From positions 1-36,116 of the forward strand of contig JAOEUK010000016.1 of the NCBI GenBank assembly GCA_028382965.1: a stretch of DNA of 36,116 bases, written 5' to 3'. Positions 17,474-27,032 of this stretch are shown here, piece after piece. Made by a program: the position numbers and the translations under genes. Source of the DNA: Candidatus Puniceispirillum sp. GTDB taxonomy: Bacteria > Pseudomonadota > Alphaproteobacteria > Puniceispirillales > Puniceispirillaceae. The notes under the pieces are model-generated. The model was not told the DNA's origin, did not search any database, and saw only the letters and a list, made by a program, of their open reading frames with translations. How positions within the stretch are numbered: the first letter of the stretch is position 1; every line of letters begins with the position of its first letter.

Positions 17474-19186
17474 ATGAATTCATCAGAGGAACGTGTGCTA
17501 ACTGACGGCTTTCACCTAGTGATAGACGCGCTTAAAATTAACGATATCAATACAATTTATGGTGTCCCTGGCATACCGATTACCGATCTTGGGCGAATTG
17601 CACAAGCAGAGGGGATGCGTGTAATTTCATTTAGGCATGAACAGCATGCGGGAAATGCGGCTTCAATTGCTGGTTATTTAACAAAAAAGCCGGGGATTTG
17701 TCTTACTGTTTCTGCGCCGGGTTTTTTGAATGGTCTCACTGCATTGGCAAATGCCACAACAAATTGTTTCCCTATGATTTTGATCAGTGGATCCTCTGAA
17801 CGTGAGATTGTTGACTTGCAACAGGGGGATTACGAAGAGATGGACCAATTGGCTATTGCTAAGCCTCTTTGCAAAGCAGCGTTCCGCGTTCTGCATGCTC
17901 AGGATATTGGGATAGCTGTTGCTCGTGCAATACGTGCAGCTGTTTCTGGGCGCCCTGGTGGTGTTTACCTCGACCTCCCTGCAAAATTATTTGCACAAGT
18001 TATGGATGCTGCTGAGGGACAAAAGTCGTTGATAAAGGTTGTGGATCCAGCCCCAAAGCAGATACCTGCAAAGGATGCAGTTCTCCGAGCGCTGGACGTT
18101 TTAAAAACTGCAAAGCGGCCATTGGTTATTCTTGGTAAGGGGGCAGCATATGCTCAAGAAGATGAAATTGTTCGTAACTTTGTAGAAAAGACAGGCATTC
18201 CCTATTTGCCAATGAGTATGGCTAAAGGATTGTTGCCGGATGATCACCCACTCTCGGCTGGGGCGGCAAGATCGCTGGTTTTAAAAGAAGCAGATGTGGT
18301 GGTTATGGTTGGTGCGCGTCTAAACTGGCTGTTATCGCACGGTAAAGGTAAGAGTTGGGGGCCGCCTGGTTCAAAACGATTTATTCAGGTAGATATTGAA
18401 CCTCGTGAAATGGATAGCAATGTTGAAATTGTTGCACCAGTGGTTGGTGATATTGGTTCCTGTTTGCTTGCATTAACTACTGCGATGAGTGACACATGGC
18501 CAGCTGTTCCAGATGGTTGGCTGGCTTCTATAAAGCAGCGTAAAGATGTGAATCTTGAGAGGATGTCTTCTAAGCTGCTCAGCAATGCTGTGCCAATGGA
18601 TTACCATTGCGCTCTTGGCGCGCTTCGCACAATTGTTAAACAGCGGCCTGATTCTATCTTGGTTAATGAAGGTGCAAACACACTGGACTTCGCACGGAGC
18701 ATAATTGATGTCTTTAAGCCGCGGAAGCGTTTGGATGTGGGTACATGGGGTATAATGGGTATCGGTATGGGTGCGGCAATCGCCGCGGCAATTGAAACTG
18801 GGGAAAGAGTATTGGCGATAGAGGGGGATAGTGCATTCGGTTTTTCAGGTATGGAGGTCGAAACAATATGTCGCTATAACCTCCCAATATGCGTGGTTGT
18901 CTTTAATAATAATGGCATTTATCGGGGGACTGACACAAACCCAACTGGCGGGGCTGATGTTGCGCCAACAGTTTTTGTCAAAGATTCTCGGTATGATCAA
19001 ATGATGACAGCATTTGGTGGTGTGGGTGTTTACGCTACTACCCCAGATGAACTGTCTAGGGCAGTTAATGAGGCAATGGATAGTGGAAAGCCTACTTTAG
19101 TAAATGCTATTATTGATGAAAATGCTGGTACAGAAAGTGGTCGTATCGGTAACCTTAACCCACAGAGTGTGGTTCCAAAAAAATAA
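17474..19186 (+). CDS. oxc: Oxalyl-CoA decarboxylase
   Basis: Thiamine-diphosphate enzyme converting oxalyl-CoA to formyl-CoA and CO2. Its 570 residues closely match the Oxalobacter enzyme (568). The conserved activating Glu56 is in RHEQHAG, and Tyr120-Glu121 (QGDYEEMDQ) and Tyr483 (NNNGIYRG) fall at the positions known for the active site. The ThDP/Mg motif runs from GDS at 451 to NNN near 478-480. The C-terminal [11 protein letters not shown] corresponds to the lid carrying the catalytic Ser and Arg. An AAGGAG ribosome site lies nine bases before the ATG. It begins the oxc-frc unit; the CoA-transferase start follows 42 bases after its stop. Together they form the oxalate dissimilation cycle. 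Confidence 0.96.
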   Translation: MNSSEERVLTDGFHLVIDALKINDINTIYGVPGIPITDLGRIAQAEGMRVISFRHEQHAGNAASIAGYLTKKPGICLTVSAPGFLNGLTALANATTNCFPMILISGSSEREIVDLQQGDYEEMDQLAIAKPLCKAAFRVLHAQDIGIAVARAIRAAVSGRPGGVYLDLPAKLFAQVMDAAEGQKSLIKVVDPAPKQIPAKDAVLRALDVLKTAKRPLVILGKGAAYAQEDEIVRNFVEKTGIPYLPMSMAKGLLPDDHPLSAGAARSLVLKEADVVVMVGARLNWLLSHGKGKSWGPPGSKRFIQVDIEPREMDSNVEIVAPVVGDIGSCLLALTTAMSDTWPAVPDGWLASIKQRKDVNLERMSSKLLSNAVPMDYHCALGALRTIVKQRPDSILVNEGANTLDFARSIIDVFKPRKRLDVGTWGIMGIGMGAAIAAAIETGERVLAIEGDSAFGFSGMEVETICRYNLPICVVVFNNNGIYRGTDTNPTGGADVAPTVFVKDSRYDQMMTAFGGVGVYATTPDELSRAVNEAMDSGKPTLVNAIIDENAGTESGRIGNLNPQSVVPKK

Positions 19187-19228
19187 TGCTATAAAATGGT
19201 ATATGCAGCACAATTGAAGGATAAAATA

Positions 19229-20488
19229 ATGAAAGCCCTCGAAGGTATAAAAGTTCTTGATTTTACTCACGTTCAGTCAGGCCCAACCTGTACCCAGCTC
19301 CTTGCCTGGTTTGGCGCTGATGTTATCAAGGTGGAACGTCCTGGAATTGGTGACGCGACTAGGAAACAGCTTGTTGACGTTGAGGGTGCTGACAGTCTTT
19401 ATTTTACTATGTTAAATCACAATAAGCGATCGATTGAGCTAAACTCAAAAAACGAGACAGGCAAAGAAATTTTAACTCGGCTTATTGAGACATGTGATGT
19501 TTTGGTTGAAAATTTTGCGCCTGGGGCTCTTGATCGGATGGGGTTCACCTGGGAGCGCATTCAAGAAATTAATCCGCGTATTATTTTGGCGTCGATTAAA
19601 GGATTTGGTCCAGGAAAATATGAGGACTGTAAGGTTTATGAAAATGTTGCGCAATGTGCAGGCGGATCGGCTTCAACAACTGGATTTCGTGATGGTCCAC
19701 CATTGGTGACAGGCGCTCAAATTGGAGATTCTGGTACCGGTTTACATTTGTGTCTTGGGATTGTGACTGCTTTGTTTCAGCGTGAAAATTCTGGTCATGG
19801 ACAAAAAGTCACGGCTGCAATGCAGGATGCAGTTTTGAACCTTGCACGTGTAAAATTGCGTGACCAGCAGCGTCTCGCTTCTGGTCCTCTAAGAGAGTAT
19901 TCGCAATTTGGTGAAGGAATTCCATTTGGCGATGCCACACCGCGCGCAGGCAATGACTCTGGAGGTGGGCAACCTGGTCGTATTCTCCGCTGTAAAGGTT
20001 GGGAACAGGATCCAAATGCGTACACTTATTTTATCATTCAGGCTGCTGTTTGGGAAAAGGTCTGTGATGTTATTGGTGAGCCAGAATGGAAGACTAAAGA
20101 AGGATATACCAAGCCACCACAACGCCTTGAAAAGTTAAATGAAATCTTTGAGCGTATTGAACAATGGACGATGACTAAGACAAAATTTGAAGTAATGGAT
20201 GCTTGCAATCCGATGGATATCCCTGTTGGGCCTATTTTGTCGATGAAAGAAATTTCTGAAGACCAAGGGCTATATAAGACTGGGACTTTGGTAAAGGTGG
20301 ATCATCCAGAGCGTGGCGAATACATATCAGTTGGTTGCCCTGTAAAATTATCAGATAGTCCAGCTCAAGTTCTGCGATCACCGCTACTCGGTGAGCATAC
20401 GAAAGAGATTTTGACTGATTTGCTTGGTTATTCTGGTGAAGAATTGACTAGAATTATTGAATCTGGAGCTGTCGGTGTTGTGAAGTAA
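19229..20488 (+). CDS. frc: Formyl-CoA:oxalate CoA-transferase
   Basis: Class III CoA-transferase moving CoA from formyl-CoA (or succinyl-CoA) to oxalate, giving oxalyl-CoA and formate in the cytoplasm. The N-terminus [41 protein letters not shown] and [12 protein letters not shown] are family hallmarks. The catalytic Asp167 is in [11 protein letters not shown], and the glycine loop GGGQPG, which covers the active site in Oxalobacter Frc, is present. The open frame extends back to 19196, but AAGGA seven bases before the ATG at 19229 and the homologues' N-termini support 19229 (419 residues). The gene sits directly behind oxc and 72 bases before the formyl-THF-hydrolase-like gene, suggesting one transcript. 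Confidence 0.95.
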   Translation: MKALEGIKVLDFTHVQSGPTCTQLLAWFGADVIKVERPGIGDATRKQLVDVEGADSLYFTMLNHNKRSIELNSKNETGKEILTRLIETCDVLVENFAPGALDRMGFTWERIQEINPRIILASIKGFGPGKYEDCKVYENVAQCAGGSASTTGFRDGPPLVTGAQIGDSGTGLHLCLGIVTALFQRENSGHGQKVTAAMQDAVLNLARVKLRDQQRLASGPLREYSQFGEGIPFGDATPRAGNDSGGGQPGRILRCKGWEQDPNAYTYFIIQAAVWEKVCDVIGEPEWKTKEGYTKPPQRLEKLNEIFERIEQWTMTKTKFEVMDACNPMDIPVGPILSMKEISEDQGLYKTGTLVKVDHPERGEYISVGCPVKLSDSPAQVLRSPLLGEHTKEILTDLLGYSGEELTRIIESGAVGVVK

Positions 20489-20560
20489 TTTTTTTACTCG
20501 CGGTGTCGTTGACAAATAGGCTGCATAGTCCGCAACACAATCATTTTTTAGGAGAAGATA

Positions 20561-21475
20561 ATGCGTATTGTACTCCATGGTCAGCAGGCTTTTGGTCAAG
20601 CCGTGCTGGAAAAACTTCTAGAACGGAATGAAAATATTGTCGCCGTTTGCAGCGCTCCAACAAAAGAGGGTAAGAAAGAAGACCCTTTGGTGGCATTTGC
20701 TCGAGAAAAAGGACTGCCAATTCACCAGCCAGCCTCATGGAAGACGCCAGAAGCTTTAAAACTGATGCAATCATTCGATGCTGATATCTGTATGATGGCA
20801 TATGTGCTTTTATTTATCCCAAAGGAAGTTTGCGATGCTCCAAAATATGGCACGTTTCAGTACCATCCTTCGTTGTGTCCGGATCACCGAGGCCCTTCTT
20901 CAATAAATTGGCCAATTGCAATGGGAAAGAAACGAACAGGATTGTCGATTTTTTGGCCCAATGACTGTTTAGATGAAGGTCCCATTATGATTCAGAAAAC
21001 ATGTGAAATAGGGGCTGACGAAACTCTTGGAGACGTTTATTTTAAGAAACTCTTTCCGATGGGTGTGGATGCCATGATTGAAGGGCTGGACCTCGTAAAA
21101 GCTGGTATGCTTATCAAACATGACCAGCGATTGGATTTTGGGTCCTATGAAAGCTGGTTTGGTAGAGAGGCTGCTGAGATTGATTGGTCTAGTCCGGTTG
21201 GTGATGTTTATAATCTTATTCGAGCCGCTAATCCTGCTCCTGGTGCATGGACAACATTTAATGGTAAAGAGCTTAAAGTTTATGATATTGCGTATGTTGA
21301 TGGTGCTGGTGATCCAGGTGTAGTGCTTTCAATAAATGAAAATGGGACAACCATTCAAGGTAATGGTGGGAGAATTATTTTAAAACGCGTTCGTCCGGTT
21401 GGTGGTGAAAAAATGACTTCCAAAGAGTGGGCAGAGGCTGAAGGCGTTGTTCCAGGGCAAAAGTTAGGGATTTAA
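20561..21475 (+). CDS. 10-formyltetrahydrofolate hydrolase-like protein
   Basis: A 304-residue formyltransferase-fold protein. The sequence resembles the N-terminal hydrolase half of 10-formyl-THF dehydrogenase (ALDH1L1) more than methionyl-tRNA formyltransferase. It has HGQQAFGQAV at the start, YHPSLCPDHRGPSSINW with catalytic-type His102 and Asn116, and Asp138 in CLDEGP. A C-terminal Fmt_C-like domain starts near 205 (INW/IDW-type segment, then NPAPGAWT). The aldehyde dehydrogenase half of ALDH1L1 is absent. Such proteins remove or transfer a formyl group from 10-formyl-THF. Next to oxc and frc it may connect formyl-CoA, formate and folate pools, which is inference. The ribosome site is AGGAG before the ATG. 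A start-tRNA formyltransferase role is unlikely given the context. Confidence 0.78.
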   Translation: MRIVLHGQQAFGQAVLEKLLERNENIVAVCSAPTKEGKKEDPLVAFAREKGLPIHQPASWKTPEALKLMQSFDADICMMAYVLLFIPKEVCDAPKYGTFQYHPSLCPDHRGPSSINWPIAMGKKRTGLSIFWPNDCLDEGPIMIQKTCEIGADETLGDVYFKKLFPMGVDAMIEGLDLVKAGMLIKHDQRLDFGSYESWFGREAAEIDWSSPVGDVYNLIRAANPAPGAWTTFNGKELKVYDIAYVDGAGDPGVVLSINENGTTIQGNGGRIILKRVRPVGGEKMTSKEWAEAEGVVPGQKLGI

Positions 21476-21826
21476 CAATGTCCCTTAAATGTTTGTTCTA
21501 AAATCTTGATAATGATATTTTGTTACTACGTACACGTTATATTGAGTGTCTTTAAACAAGGATTTCTTAGAAAACCGTTTATCTGAGATTGTTTTACTGG
21601 ATTAAAGGCTCAAGTTAAGTATCATATTTTTCTATTAGCTGTTTGGAGGCTTAGTGGGATAGGGGAATAGAAAAACGAATTTCGCTAGATTTCTTGCTAA
21701 TTTGTCGAATTTTGAAACTTTCTAATTTAAAGTCACCTAAATTAAAAGAGTGGCACATACTTAATTTTACTTAGTGTTTCTGTTTAAAGCTTGTAGCCTA
21801 AGAATATTAAATCATAGGAGAAAATC
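21476..21826. other. Intergenic region upstream of the TctCBA transporter
   Basis: No coding frame, RNA gene or repeat is recognised in these 351 AT-rich bases between the formyl-THF-hydrolase-like gene and tctC. They likely hold the transporter promoter. An AGGAGA ribosome site precedes the tctC ATG. Confidence 0.5.
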
Positions 21827-22828
21827 ATGAAGTCCATTAAAAGACTATTTTTCGGAGCTGTTGGTATCGCGCTAGCGGCGACGTCCTTTACAAATGTTGC
21901 GTTTGCTGGTTCACATGGCTGGCAGCCAACTAAACCGGTCAATTTCATAATTATGGCGGGGAAAGGCGGCGGAGCTGACAAAATGGCCCGGTTGATGCAA
22001 GCGATCGTAGAGGAAGAGAATCTTTCAAACCGTCCTCTTGTTCCGACAAACAAATCAGGTGGTTCTGGTGCGGAAGCACTTGTGGCTGCAAAGAATGCAA
22101 GTGATCCTGACCACACAATTATGGTCACATTGAATTCTTTTTTTACAACACCTCTAAGGAATCCAGGAATTAAGGTTGATATTCAGACTTTTGCACCAGT
22201 AGGAAGAATGGCAGAAGATACATTCCTTCTATGGGTCCACAAGGATTCTGGAATTACTTCATTTGAGCAGTTTTTAAAGCAAGCAAAGGCTGACGGCAGT
22301 AAATGGGTTATGGGTGGTACTGGCAAAAATTCTGAGGATAATATCATCACGGATCATCTAAATAAGGAATATGGGTTGAGTATTAAATACATTCCTTACA
22401 AAGGTGGCGGAGCTGTAGCCAAAGACCTTGCCGGAAAGCAGATTAACTCATCTGTGAACAATCCATCTGAAGCTCTTGGTTTTTATGACGCTGGAACTGT
22501 TGTGCCTCTTTTAGCATTCACTGACAAACGTCTTCCAATGTTCCCAAAAGTGCCTACTCTAGGTGAGGTTTTTGTAGGTGGAAAACAAGCTGCGTGGGCC
22601 TATTATATGCAGCGTGCAGTTGTTGGTGCTCCAGGAATGTCAGATGAGGCACTTGCGTACTACACTGACTTATTCACTAAAGTTTACAACTCGAAAAAGT
22701 GGCAAGCTTACAAAACAAAGAAATCACTAATGGGTGATTTCATGGCCGGCGATGAACTAAAAGCTTATTGGACAACTCAGGTTGACAACCACCGTGCAAT
22801 TTTGAAGGCCTCTGGCGCCATTAAATAA
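21827..22828 (+). CDS. tctC: Tripartite tricarboxylate transporter substrate-binding protein
   Basis: Periplasmic binding protein (Bug/TctC family), 333 residues. A Sec signal peptide occupies about residues 1-27 (positive SIKRLF, then an Ala-rich core, cleavage after AFA). The mature protein has the family segments PVNFIIMAGKGGGADKMAR, PTNKSGGSGAEAL and YIPYKGGGAVAKDL, and a typical ending. TctC captures a carboxylate and delivers it to the TctAB membrane pair, driven by ion gradients. It heads a complete tctC-tctB-tctA set. The ligand is unknown; placement after oxc and frc suggests oxalate or a related small carboxylate. Confidence 0.9.
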   Translation: MKSIKRLFFGAVGIALAATSFTNVAFAGSHGWQPTKPVNFIIMAGKGGGADKMARLMQAIVEEENLSNRPLVPTNKSGGSGAEALVAAKNASDPDHTIMVTLNSFFTTPLRNPGIKVDIQTFAPVGRMAEDTFLLWVHKDSGITSFEQFLKQAKADGSKWVMGGTGKNSEDNIITDHLNKEYGLSIKYIPYKGGGAVAKDLAGKQINSSVNNPSEALGFYDAGTVVPLLAFTDKRLPMFPKVPTLGEVFVGGKQAAWAYYMQRAVVGAPGMSDEALAYYTDLFTKVYNSKKWQAYKTKKSLMGDFMAGDELKAYWTTQVDNHRAILKASGAIK

Positions 22829-22865
22829 AGAACAAAAAACAAGTGAGTCGAGAGGGTTTGCTGTC

Positions 22866-23396
22866 ATGCGTATTGCTGAAATTGTAACAGCGGTTTTGCT
22901 GGGAATTCTCTCGATATATTTAATGTGGAAATCAGGTGACCCACCATCATGGGATCCTGACGTTTCGCGCTTTGCAAATATTGGGTTTATTGAAGGTGAA
23001 GGACCTGGAAGTGGTTTTTGGCCGTTTTGGTTATCTGCCATTATGCTAGGCACTTCTATTTGGACAGGAATAAACTGGTACCACAGAAAAACCCCTGCAT
23101 CCCAATCTGACAAACCATTTCTTGACGGTCATGGTAAGCGTATGTTGCTTGTGGTTGGTGGAGGACTTTTTGGTTTTCTTGCATTGATTCATGTCGTTGG
23201 TTTTTATGGGGCTATCCCTATATTTATGATTTATTACATGAAATATTTAGGTAGTCACAGTTGGTCATTGACACTTGCTGTTAGTGGAACCTTGACAGTG
23301 ATTTGTTTTTTCTTCTTTGATATTGCTATGAGAATAGTCTTGCCAAAAGGCTATCTTGAACCTCTTTTTATACCGCTTTACGACATGTTTTTGTAA
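22866..23396 (+). CDS. tctB: Tripartite tricarboxylate transporter small membrane subunit
   Basis: TctB-family protein of 176 residues with about four predicted membrane segments (near residues 4-21, 55-74, 93-122 and 130-155). The loop between the first two contains FIEGEGPGSGFWPFW, the usual TctB motif G.GFWP. It is a membrane partner of TctA. The start lies 37 bases after tctC, and only a weak purine-rich site (GAGAGGG) precedes it. It is followed by tctA. Confidence 0.87.
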   Translation: MRIAEIVTAVLLGILSIYLMWKSGDPPSWDPDVSRFANIGFIEGEGPGSGFWPFWLSAIMLGTSIWTGINWYHRKTPASQSDKPFLDGHGKRMLLVVGGGLFGFLALIHVVGFYGAIPIFMIYYMKYLGSHSWSLTLAVSGTLTVICFFFFDIAMRIVLPKGYLEPLFIPLYDMFL

Positions 23397-23459
23397 AGAT
23401 GATATGCATCTTAAAAAAAGATACCTGAGTCATAAAAACGCGAGACAATAGGAAAAAAA

Positions 23460-24980
23460 ATGGATGTTATAATTTCTCTCTGGCAGGGAATACTGGTTGC
23501 GCTTGAACCTATTAATTTAGGTTTAGCAGTAATAGGAGTCGTTGTAGGTCTTTTTGTTGGTGCAATGCCTGGGCTTGGTTCGGTCAACGGTGTTGCTATT
23601 CTTCTTCCCTTTACCTTCGTTATTCAGAGTTTTACTGGTGGCGCAACGTCCCCGATGATTTTCCTTGCATCGATTTACTATGGGGCAATGTATGGTGGGG
23701 CAATCTCTTCAATAACCCTTGGCATACCTGGTGCATCTACCGCGGTTGCGACAACCTTTGATGGCCGGCCCTTAGCTCTTGCGGGAAAGGCTCACGTAGC
23801 TCTGGTGGTCGCTGCTCTTGCGTCTTTTGCCGGTGCTACTGTATCAAATTTGCTTTTTACTGGATTTGCGCCGCTACTCGCAGGAGTTGCTTTATCTTTT
23901 GGCAACCCAGAGATTTTTGCGTTAATGCTGCTAGCTTTTGCGACCTTTGTTGGCTTAGGGGGCGACGACATTCCTAAGACACTTTTTTCAATTTGCTTTG
24001 GGTTAGTAATGGCTACTGTAGGGTTTGACATTATTTCTGGCGAACCACGTTTGGTTTTTTTTGACATCACCGGATTTACGCATGGGATCCGATTTTTAGT
24101 TTTGGCGATTGGTGTTTATGGAATTGGCGAGATGATGTGGACAATAAACACATCACGGTCTGGGACAAACATGACCAAAGTTGATGTGACTTTTGCAAGT
24201 ATTTTTTATGCTATAAAACAGTTTAAACTTGCTTGGCGCGGCACTGCTATTGGTTCAGCTCTGGGGTTTTTTGTTGGAATTTTGCCTGCTGCTGGGGCAA
24301 CACCTGGTTCATTAATGGCGTATGGTATTGCAAAAATGACGTCAAAAAACTCTAAGGAATTTGGGAAGGGCGCACTTGATGGTGTATCAGCGCCAGAAGC
24401 TGCTAACAACTCGGCTTCGACTGGTGCAATGCTTCCAATGATGACTTTGGGGATACCTGGATCGCCAACGACGGCAGTTTTGCTCGCGGGAATGGTTATT
24501 TGGGGACTGCAGCCAGGTCCACTTTTGTTTACTGATCAGCCAGAATTTGTTTGGCCTTTGATTGGATCATTTTACATTTCAAATTTTGTTGCCGTTACGG
24601 TGAATTTACTTTTCATACCAGTGTTTCTTTGGATGCTTCGAATGCCATTTACGATATTGGCACCATTGATTTTTGTTTTGTCATTAGTGGGAACATATGC
24701 TGCTTACATGGACATGTTTGATGTCTGGCTGATGGTCTTATTTGGTGTCGGTGCATTTCTTTTAAGAATATTGGACTATCCCCTTGCACCAGCAGTGTTG
24801 GCTGTTGTGCTTGGTCCAATTGCAGAGCCAAAACTTCGCCAGTCTTTGCTACTTTCTGACGGGGATTTTTCGATATTCTTCACAAGGCCAATAGCGGGGC
24901 CAATAACTGTTATTGCTATAATACTGATATTATTGCCATTACTTACGTTAATTCGCGATAAGGTTAGAAAGTTGGCATAA
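23460..24980 (+). CDS. tctA: Tripartite tricarboxylate transporter large permease
   Basis: TctA permease, 506 residues with about ten to twelve hydrophobic helices. Family motifs are clear: VGAMPGLGSVNG, the repeat-like YYGAMYGGAISSITLGIPG with the DGRPLA sequence after it, and in the second half GILPAAGATPGSLMAYG, EAANNSASTGAMLPMMTLGIPG and LLAGMVIWGLQPGP. These two halves reflect the internal duplication of the family. It carries the ion-coupled transport step. Nine bases after its stop a strong terminator closes the operon. Confidence 0.93.
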   Translation: MDVIISLWQGILVALEPINLGLAVIGVVVGLFVGAMPGLGSVNGVAILLPFTFVIQSFTGGATSPMIFLASIYYGAMYGGAISSITLGIPGASTAVATTFDGRPLALAGKAHVALVVAALASFAGATVSNLLFTGFAPLLAGVALSFGNPEIFALMLLAFATFVGLGGDDIPKTLFSICFGLVMATVGFDIISGEPRLVFFDITGFTHGIRFLVLAIGVYGIGEMMWTINTSRSGTNMTKVDVTFASIFYAIKQFKLAWRGTAIGSALGFFVGILPAAGATPGSLMAYGIAKMTSKNSKEFGKGALDGVSAPEAANNSASTGAMLPMMTLGIPGSPTTAVLLAGMVIWGLQPGPLLFTDQPEFVWPLIGSFYISNFVAVTVNLLFIPVFLWMLRMPFTILAPLIFVLSLVGTYAAYMDMFDVWLMVLFGVGAFLLRILDYPLAPAVLAVVLGPIAEPKLRQSLLLSDGDFSIFFTRPIAGPITVIAIILILLPLLTLIRDKVRKLA

Positions 24981-24988
24981 AGTCACCC

Positions 24989-25014
24989 AAGGGGCACTTT
25001 GGTGCCCCTTTATT
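24989..25014 (+). terminator. Intrinsic terminator after tctA
   Basis: A perfect nine-base-pair stem (AAGGGGCAC with GTGCCCCTT) around the loop TTTG is followed by a T-rich stretch. It begins nine bases after the tctA stop, so it most likely ends the transporter transcript. Confidence 0.88.
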
Positions 25015-25041
25015 ATTTATGCTTTTACTGGATCTAGTGAA

Positions 25042-26817
25042 ATGGATAAAAAACGGTCTCTGCTTAGCGAAGATTTTCATGCTTGGAATCCGGGCTTAAG
25101 CTCTAATCTTCCTAAAAGGTTACTGCCTGTCATTTCATTATTTAGACCCGAAAACAGTGACATTGGCTATCAACAAGCAAAAGAAGCCGCTGATTTTTCA
25201 GGGCTCGCTGTTGAACAGTTATGCTCATTAAAGATAAATCGACTTGTTGTTCACGAAGTTTTGATTCGTGTTACCGCGGATTTGTCAGTTCCTGATGGAC
25301 CAAGCTATGAGTATCTTGGGTTGCAGATACGTGGAATGGTAGAGTGCATTTATAGTAATTACATGGTGCCAGAAATGGACACGATTTCACGTGGGTTTCT
25401 GGGGGTGCGCGAGCGTGCAGAACAAGAATTTGTTAAGCTTACTAATGAAGTTTTTTCCTTTAAGACAGTTGAAAAAAAATCAAGGAAAAAATTATTTGGT
25501 CTATTAAAACTGAAGGCTAAAAGTGTTCCAGTGATTGATGATCCACCGGAACTAAAAGCTTTGGATAATTTACGTGATCGTCTCTATAAATCAGATGATT
25601 TTTCTCGCGCATGTTTAACCGCAATAATTAAAGTTGTTAGTGGCATAATGGGAAAACAGGGACGTCTAGTCGCTGACCGATCGTTAATTGTAGAATTGGC
25701 TCTTCGCGTATTTTGTAATGATTATGGTAGCAGTAAGATAGGCCAATTGATTGCTCCTATTTTTACAAAGGCTGCTTTGGCGGAAGGTTACCAATTTTTG
25801 CCAGCACAATCAAAACCAATAGTGATGAATACTAAAGGAGCATCAGCTGCTGGCAAGAGCACAATTAGGCCACAGCAAAGGTATCTTGCAGAACGAATGG
25901 GCGTTCCATGGAAAGATTTTGCACTTATTAGTCCAGACTATTGGCGCAAATATTTGCTTGATTACAACTCTCTTGGGGATGATTTTAAGTATGCGGCAAT
26001 GCTCACAGGACGTGAGCTCGAATTTGTGGACAAAAAACTTGATCGTTATATGGCACAAAAATCTCATGAGAAAACTGTTCCTCACCTTTTAATTGATAGG
26101 TTCCGTTTTGATAGTTTCAAAATTGGAAGTGAAGGAGATTATAAAAGCACACTTCTCAGTCGTTTTGGATCTACTGTTTTTCTTTTTTTTGTTATCACAC
26201 CGCCATTTGCGACTGTTGATCGTGCCTGGAAAAGAGGCTTGACAACCTCTCGTTACAAAGCGGTTGATGATCTGCTTTATCATAATGTGGAAGCCTATAC
26301 GGGCATTCCTGAACTGTTCTTCTCGTGGACATCAATTAAAGATAAAAACATTTATTTTGAATTTTTAGATAATGATGTGCCGTTTGGTAAACTGCCCAAA
26401 ACAATTGCTTTTGGTTACAATGGTGCGATGACTATTCTTGACCCAGTAGGGCTTTCAAATATCGATCGATTTAAAGAGGTTAATATTGGGGCAACATGTC
26501 CAGAGGATGTTCTAAATCAAGATTGGACGCCGACTTATCAATTCTTGAGACAATGCATTAAAGTTTTACCAAAGGTGAAATTTGCTAATCAAGTGAATGC
26601 ACAAATTTATGGTCGGATTGAGCAGGGACAATGGGACTATAAAAACATGACTACAGTGCCGCAAGACGAAAACACTGTTGGCTGCCTGACAAACCTTGGC
26701 TGGGACCAACTTCCTCTTCCCGAGGCTCTTCCAATTGAAGAAATTAACATTCTTGAGGTAAAACGGATTACTCTGGGTGCCTGGGGAGAATCAGTGAATG
26801 TTGATAAACACGACTAA
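25042..26817 (+). CDS. Unrecognised large P-loop protein, possibly a zeta-like kinase
   Basis: I do not recognise this 591-residue protein. Residues 1-240 are mostly helical and charged, with a basic segment at 145-160 (KKSRKKLFGLLKLKAK). At 259-274 a hydrophobic strand PIVMNTKG leads into the Walker A motif GASAAGKST (266-274). LISPDYWRKYLLDY at 295-308 resembles the D-x(n)-R substrate region of zeta-toxin/AAA_33-type kinases. HLLIDRFRFDSF at 348-359 may be the Walker B strand. Arg/Lys residues in RAWKRGLTTSRYK (394-406) could form a lid. The C-terminal 170 residues match nothing I know. No signal peptide or membrane segment is evident. It starts about 30 bases after the tctA terminator with a GGAT-type site, so it is probably transcribed separately. 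A small-molecule or metabolite kinase is a guess; no antitoxin-like gene precedes it. Confidence 0.7.
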   Translation: MDKKRSLLSEDFHAWNPGLSSNLPKRLLPVISLFRPENSDIGYQQAKEAADFSGLAVEQLCSLKINRLVVHEVLIRVTADLSVPDGPSYEYLGLQIRGMVECIYSNYMVPEMDTISRGFLGVRERAEQEFVKLTNEVFSFKTVEKKSRKKLFGLLKLKAKSVPVIDDPPELKALDNLRDRLYKSDDFSRACLTAIIKVVSGIMGKQGRLVADRSLIVELALRVFCNDYGSSKIGQLIAPIFTKAALAEGYQFLPAQSKPIVMNTKGASAAGKSTIRPQQRYLAERMGVPWKDFALISPDYWRKYLLDYNSLGDDFKYAAMLTGRELEFVDKKLDRYMAQKSHEKTVPHLLIDRFRFDSFKIGSEGDYKSTLLSRFGSTVFLFFVITPPFATVDRAWKRGLTTSRYKAVDDLLYHNVEAYTGIPELFFSWTSIKDKNIYFEFLDNDVPFGKLPKTIAFGYNGAMTILDPVGLSNIDRFKEVNIGATCPEDVLNQDWTPTYQFLRQCIKVLPKVKFANQVNAQIYGRIEQGQWDYKNMTTVPQDENTVGCLTNLGWDQLPLPEALPIEEINILEVKRITLGAWGESVNVDKHD

Positions 26818-27032
26818 AAAAGACTTTAGGATAAGAAACGAATAGGAAAAACGATTCTGTTATCAGTATTTATTCATCAAAATTTATTTTTCATGAGTTG
26901 AAACGTATGTGCGTTTGTATATTCTGTAAGTGGATAAATTTTAAGGGATTGGTGAATATAAATCACGTTTATTGTCCGTAACTTTTTGGGTTGCTCGTTA
27001 AAAAAGTTTATTATTACTCAGAGGAAATAAAG

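Noticed and set aside
20509-20537. Sigma-70 promoter before the formyl-THF-hydrolase-like gene
   Set aside because: A perfect TTGACA is present, but nothing resembling TATAAT lies 16-18 bases downstream, and the gene is probably read from oxc-frc.
20561-21475. Ordinary methionyl-tRNA formyltransferase (fmt)
   Set aside because: The N-terminus and internal motifs follow the ALDH1L1 hydrolase half more closely, no def gene is adjacent, and the setting is oxalate metabolism.
21751-21765. Sigma-54 promoter before tctC (TGGCAC)
   Set aside because: The -24-like TGGCAC is present, but no TTGC element follows at the required spacing.
25042-26817. Zeta toxin of a toxin-antitoxin pair
   Set aside because: The protein is far larger than zeta toxins, no small antitoxin gene precedes it, and the similarity is limited to the P-loop region.
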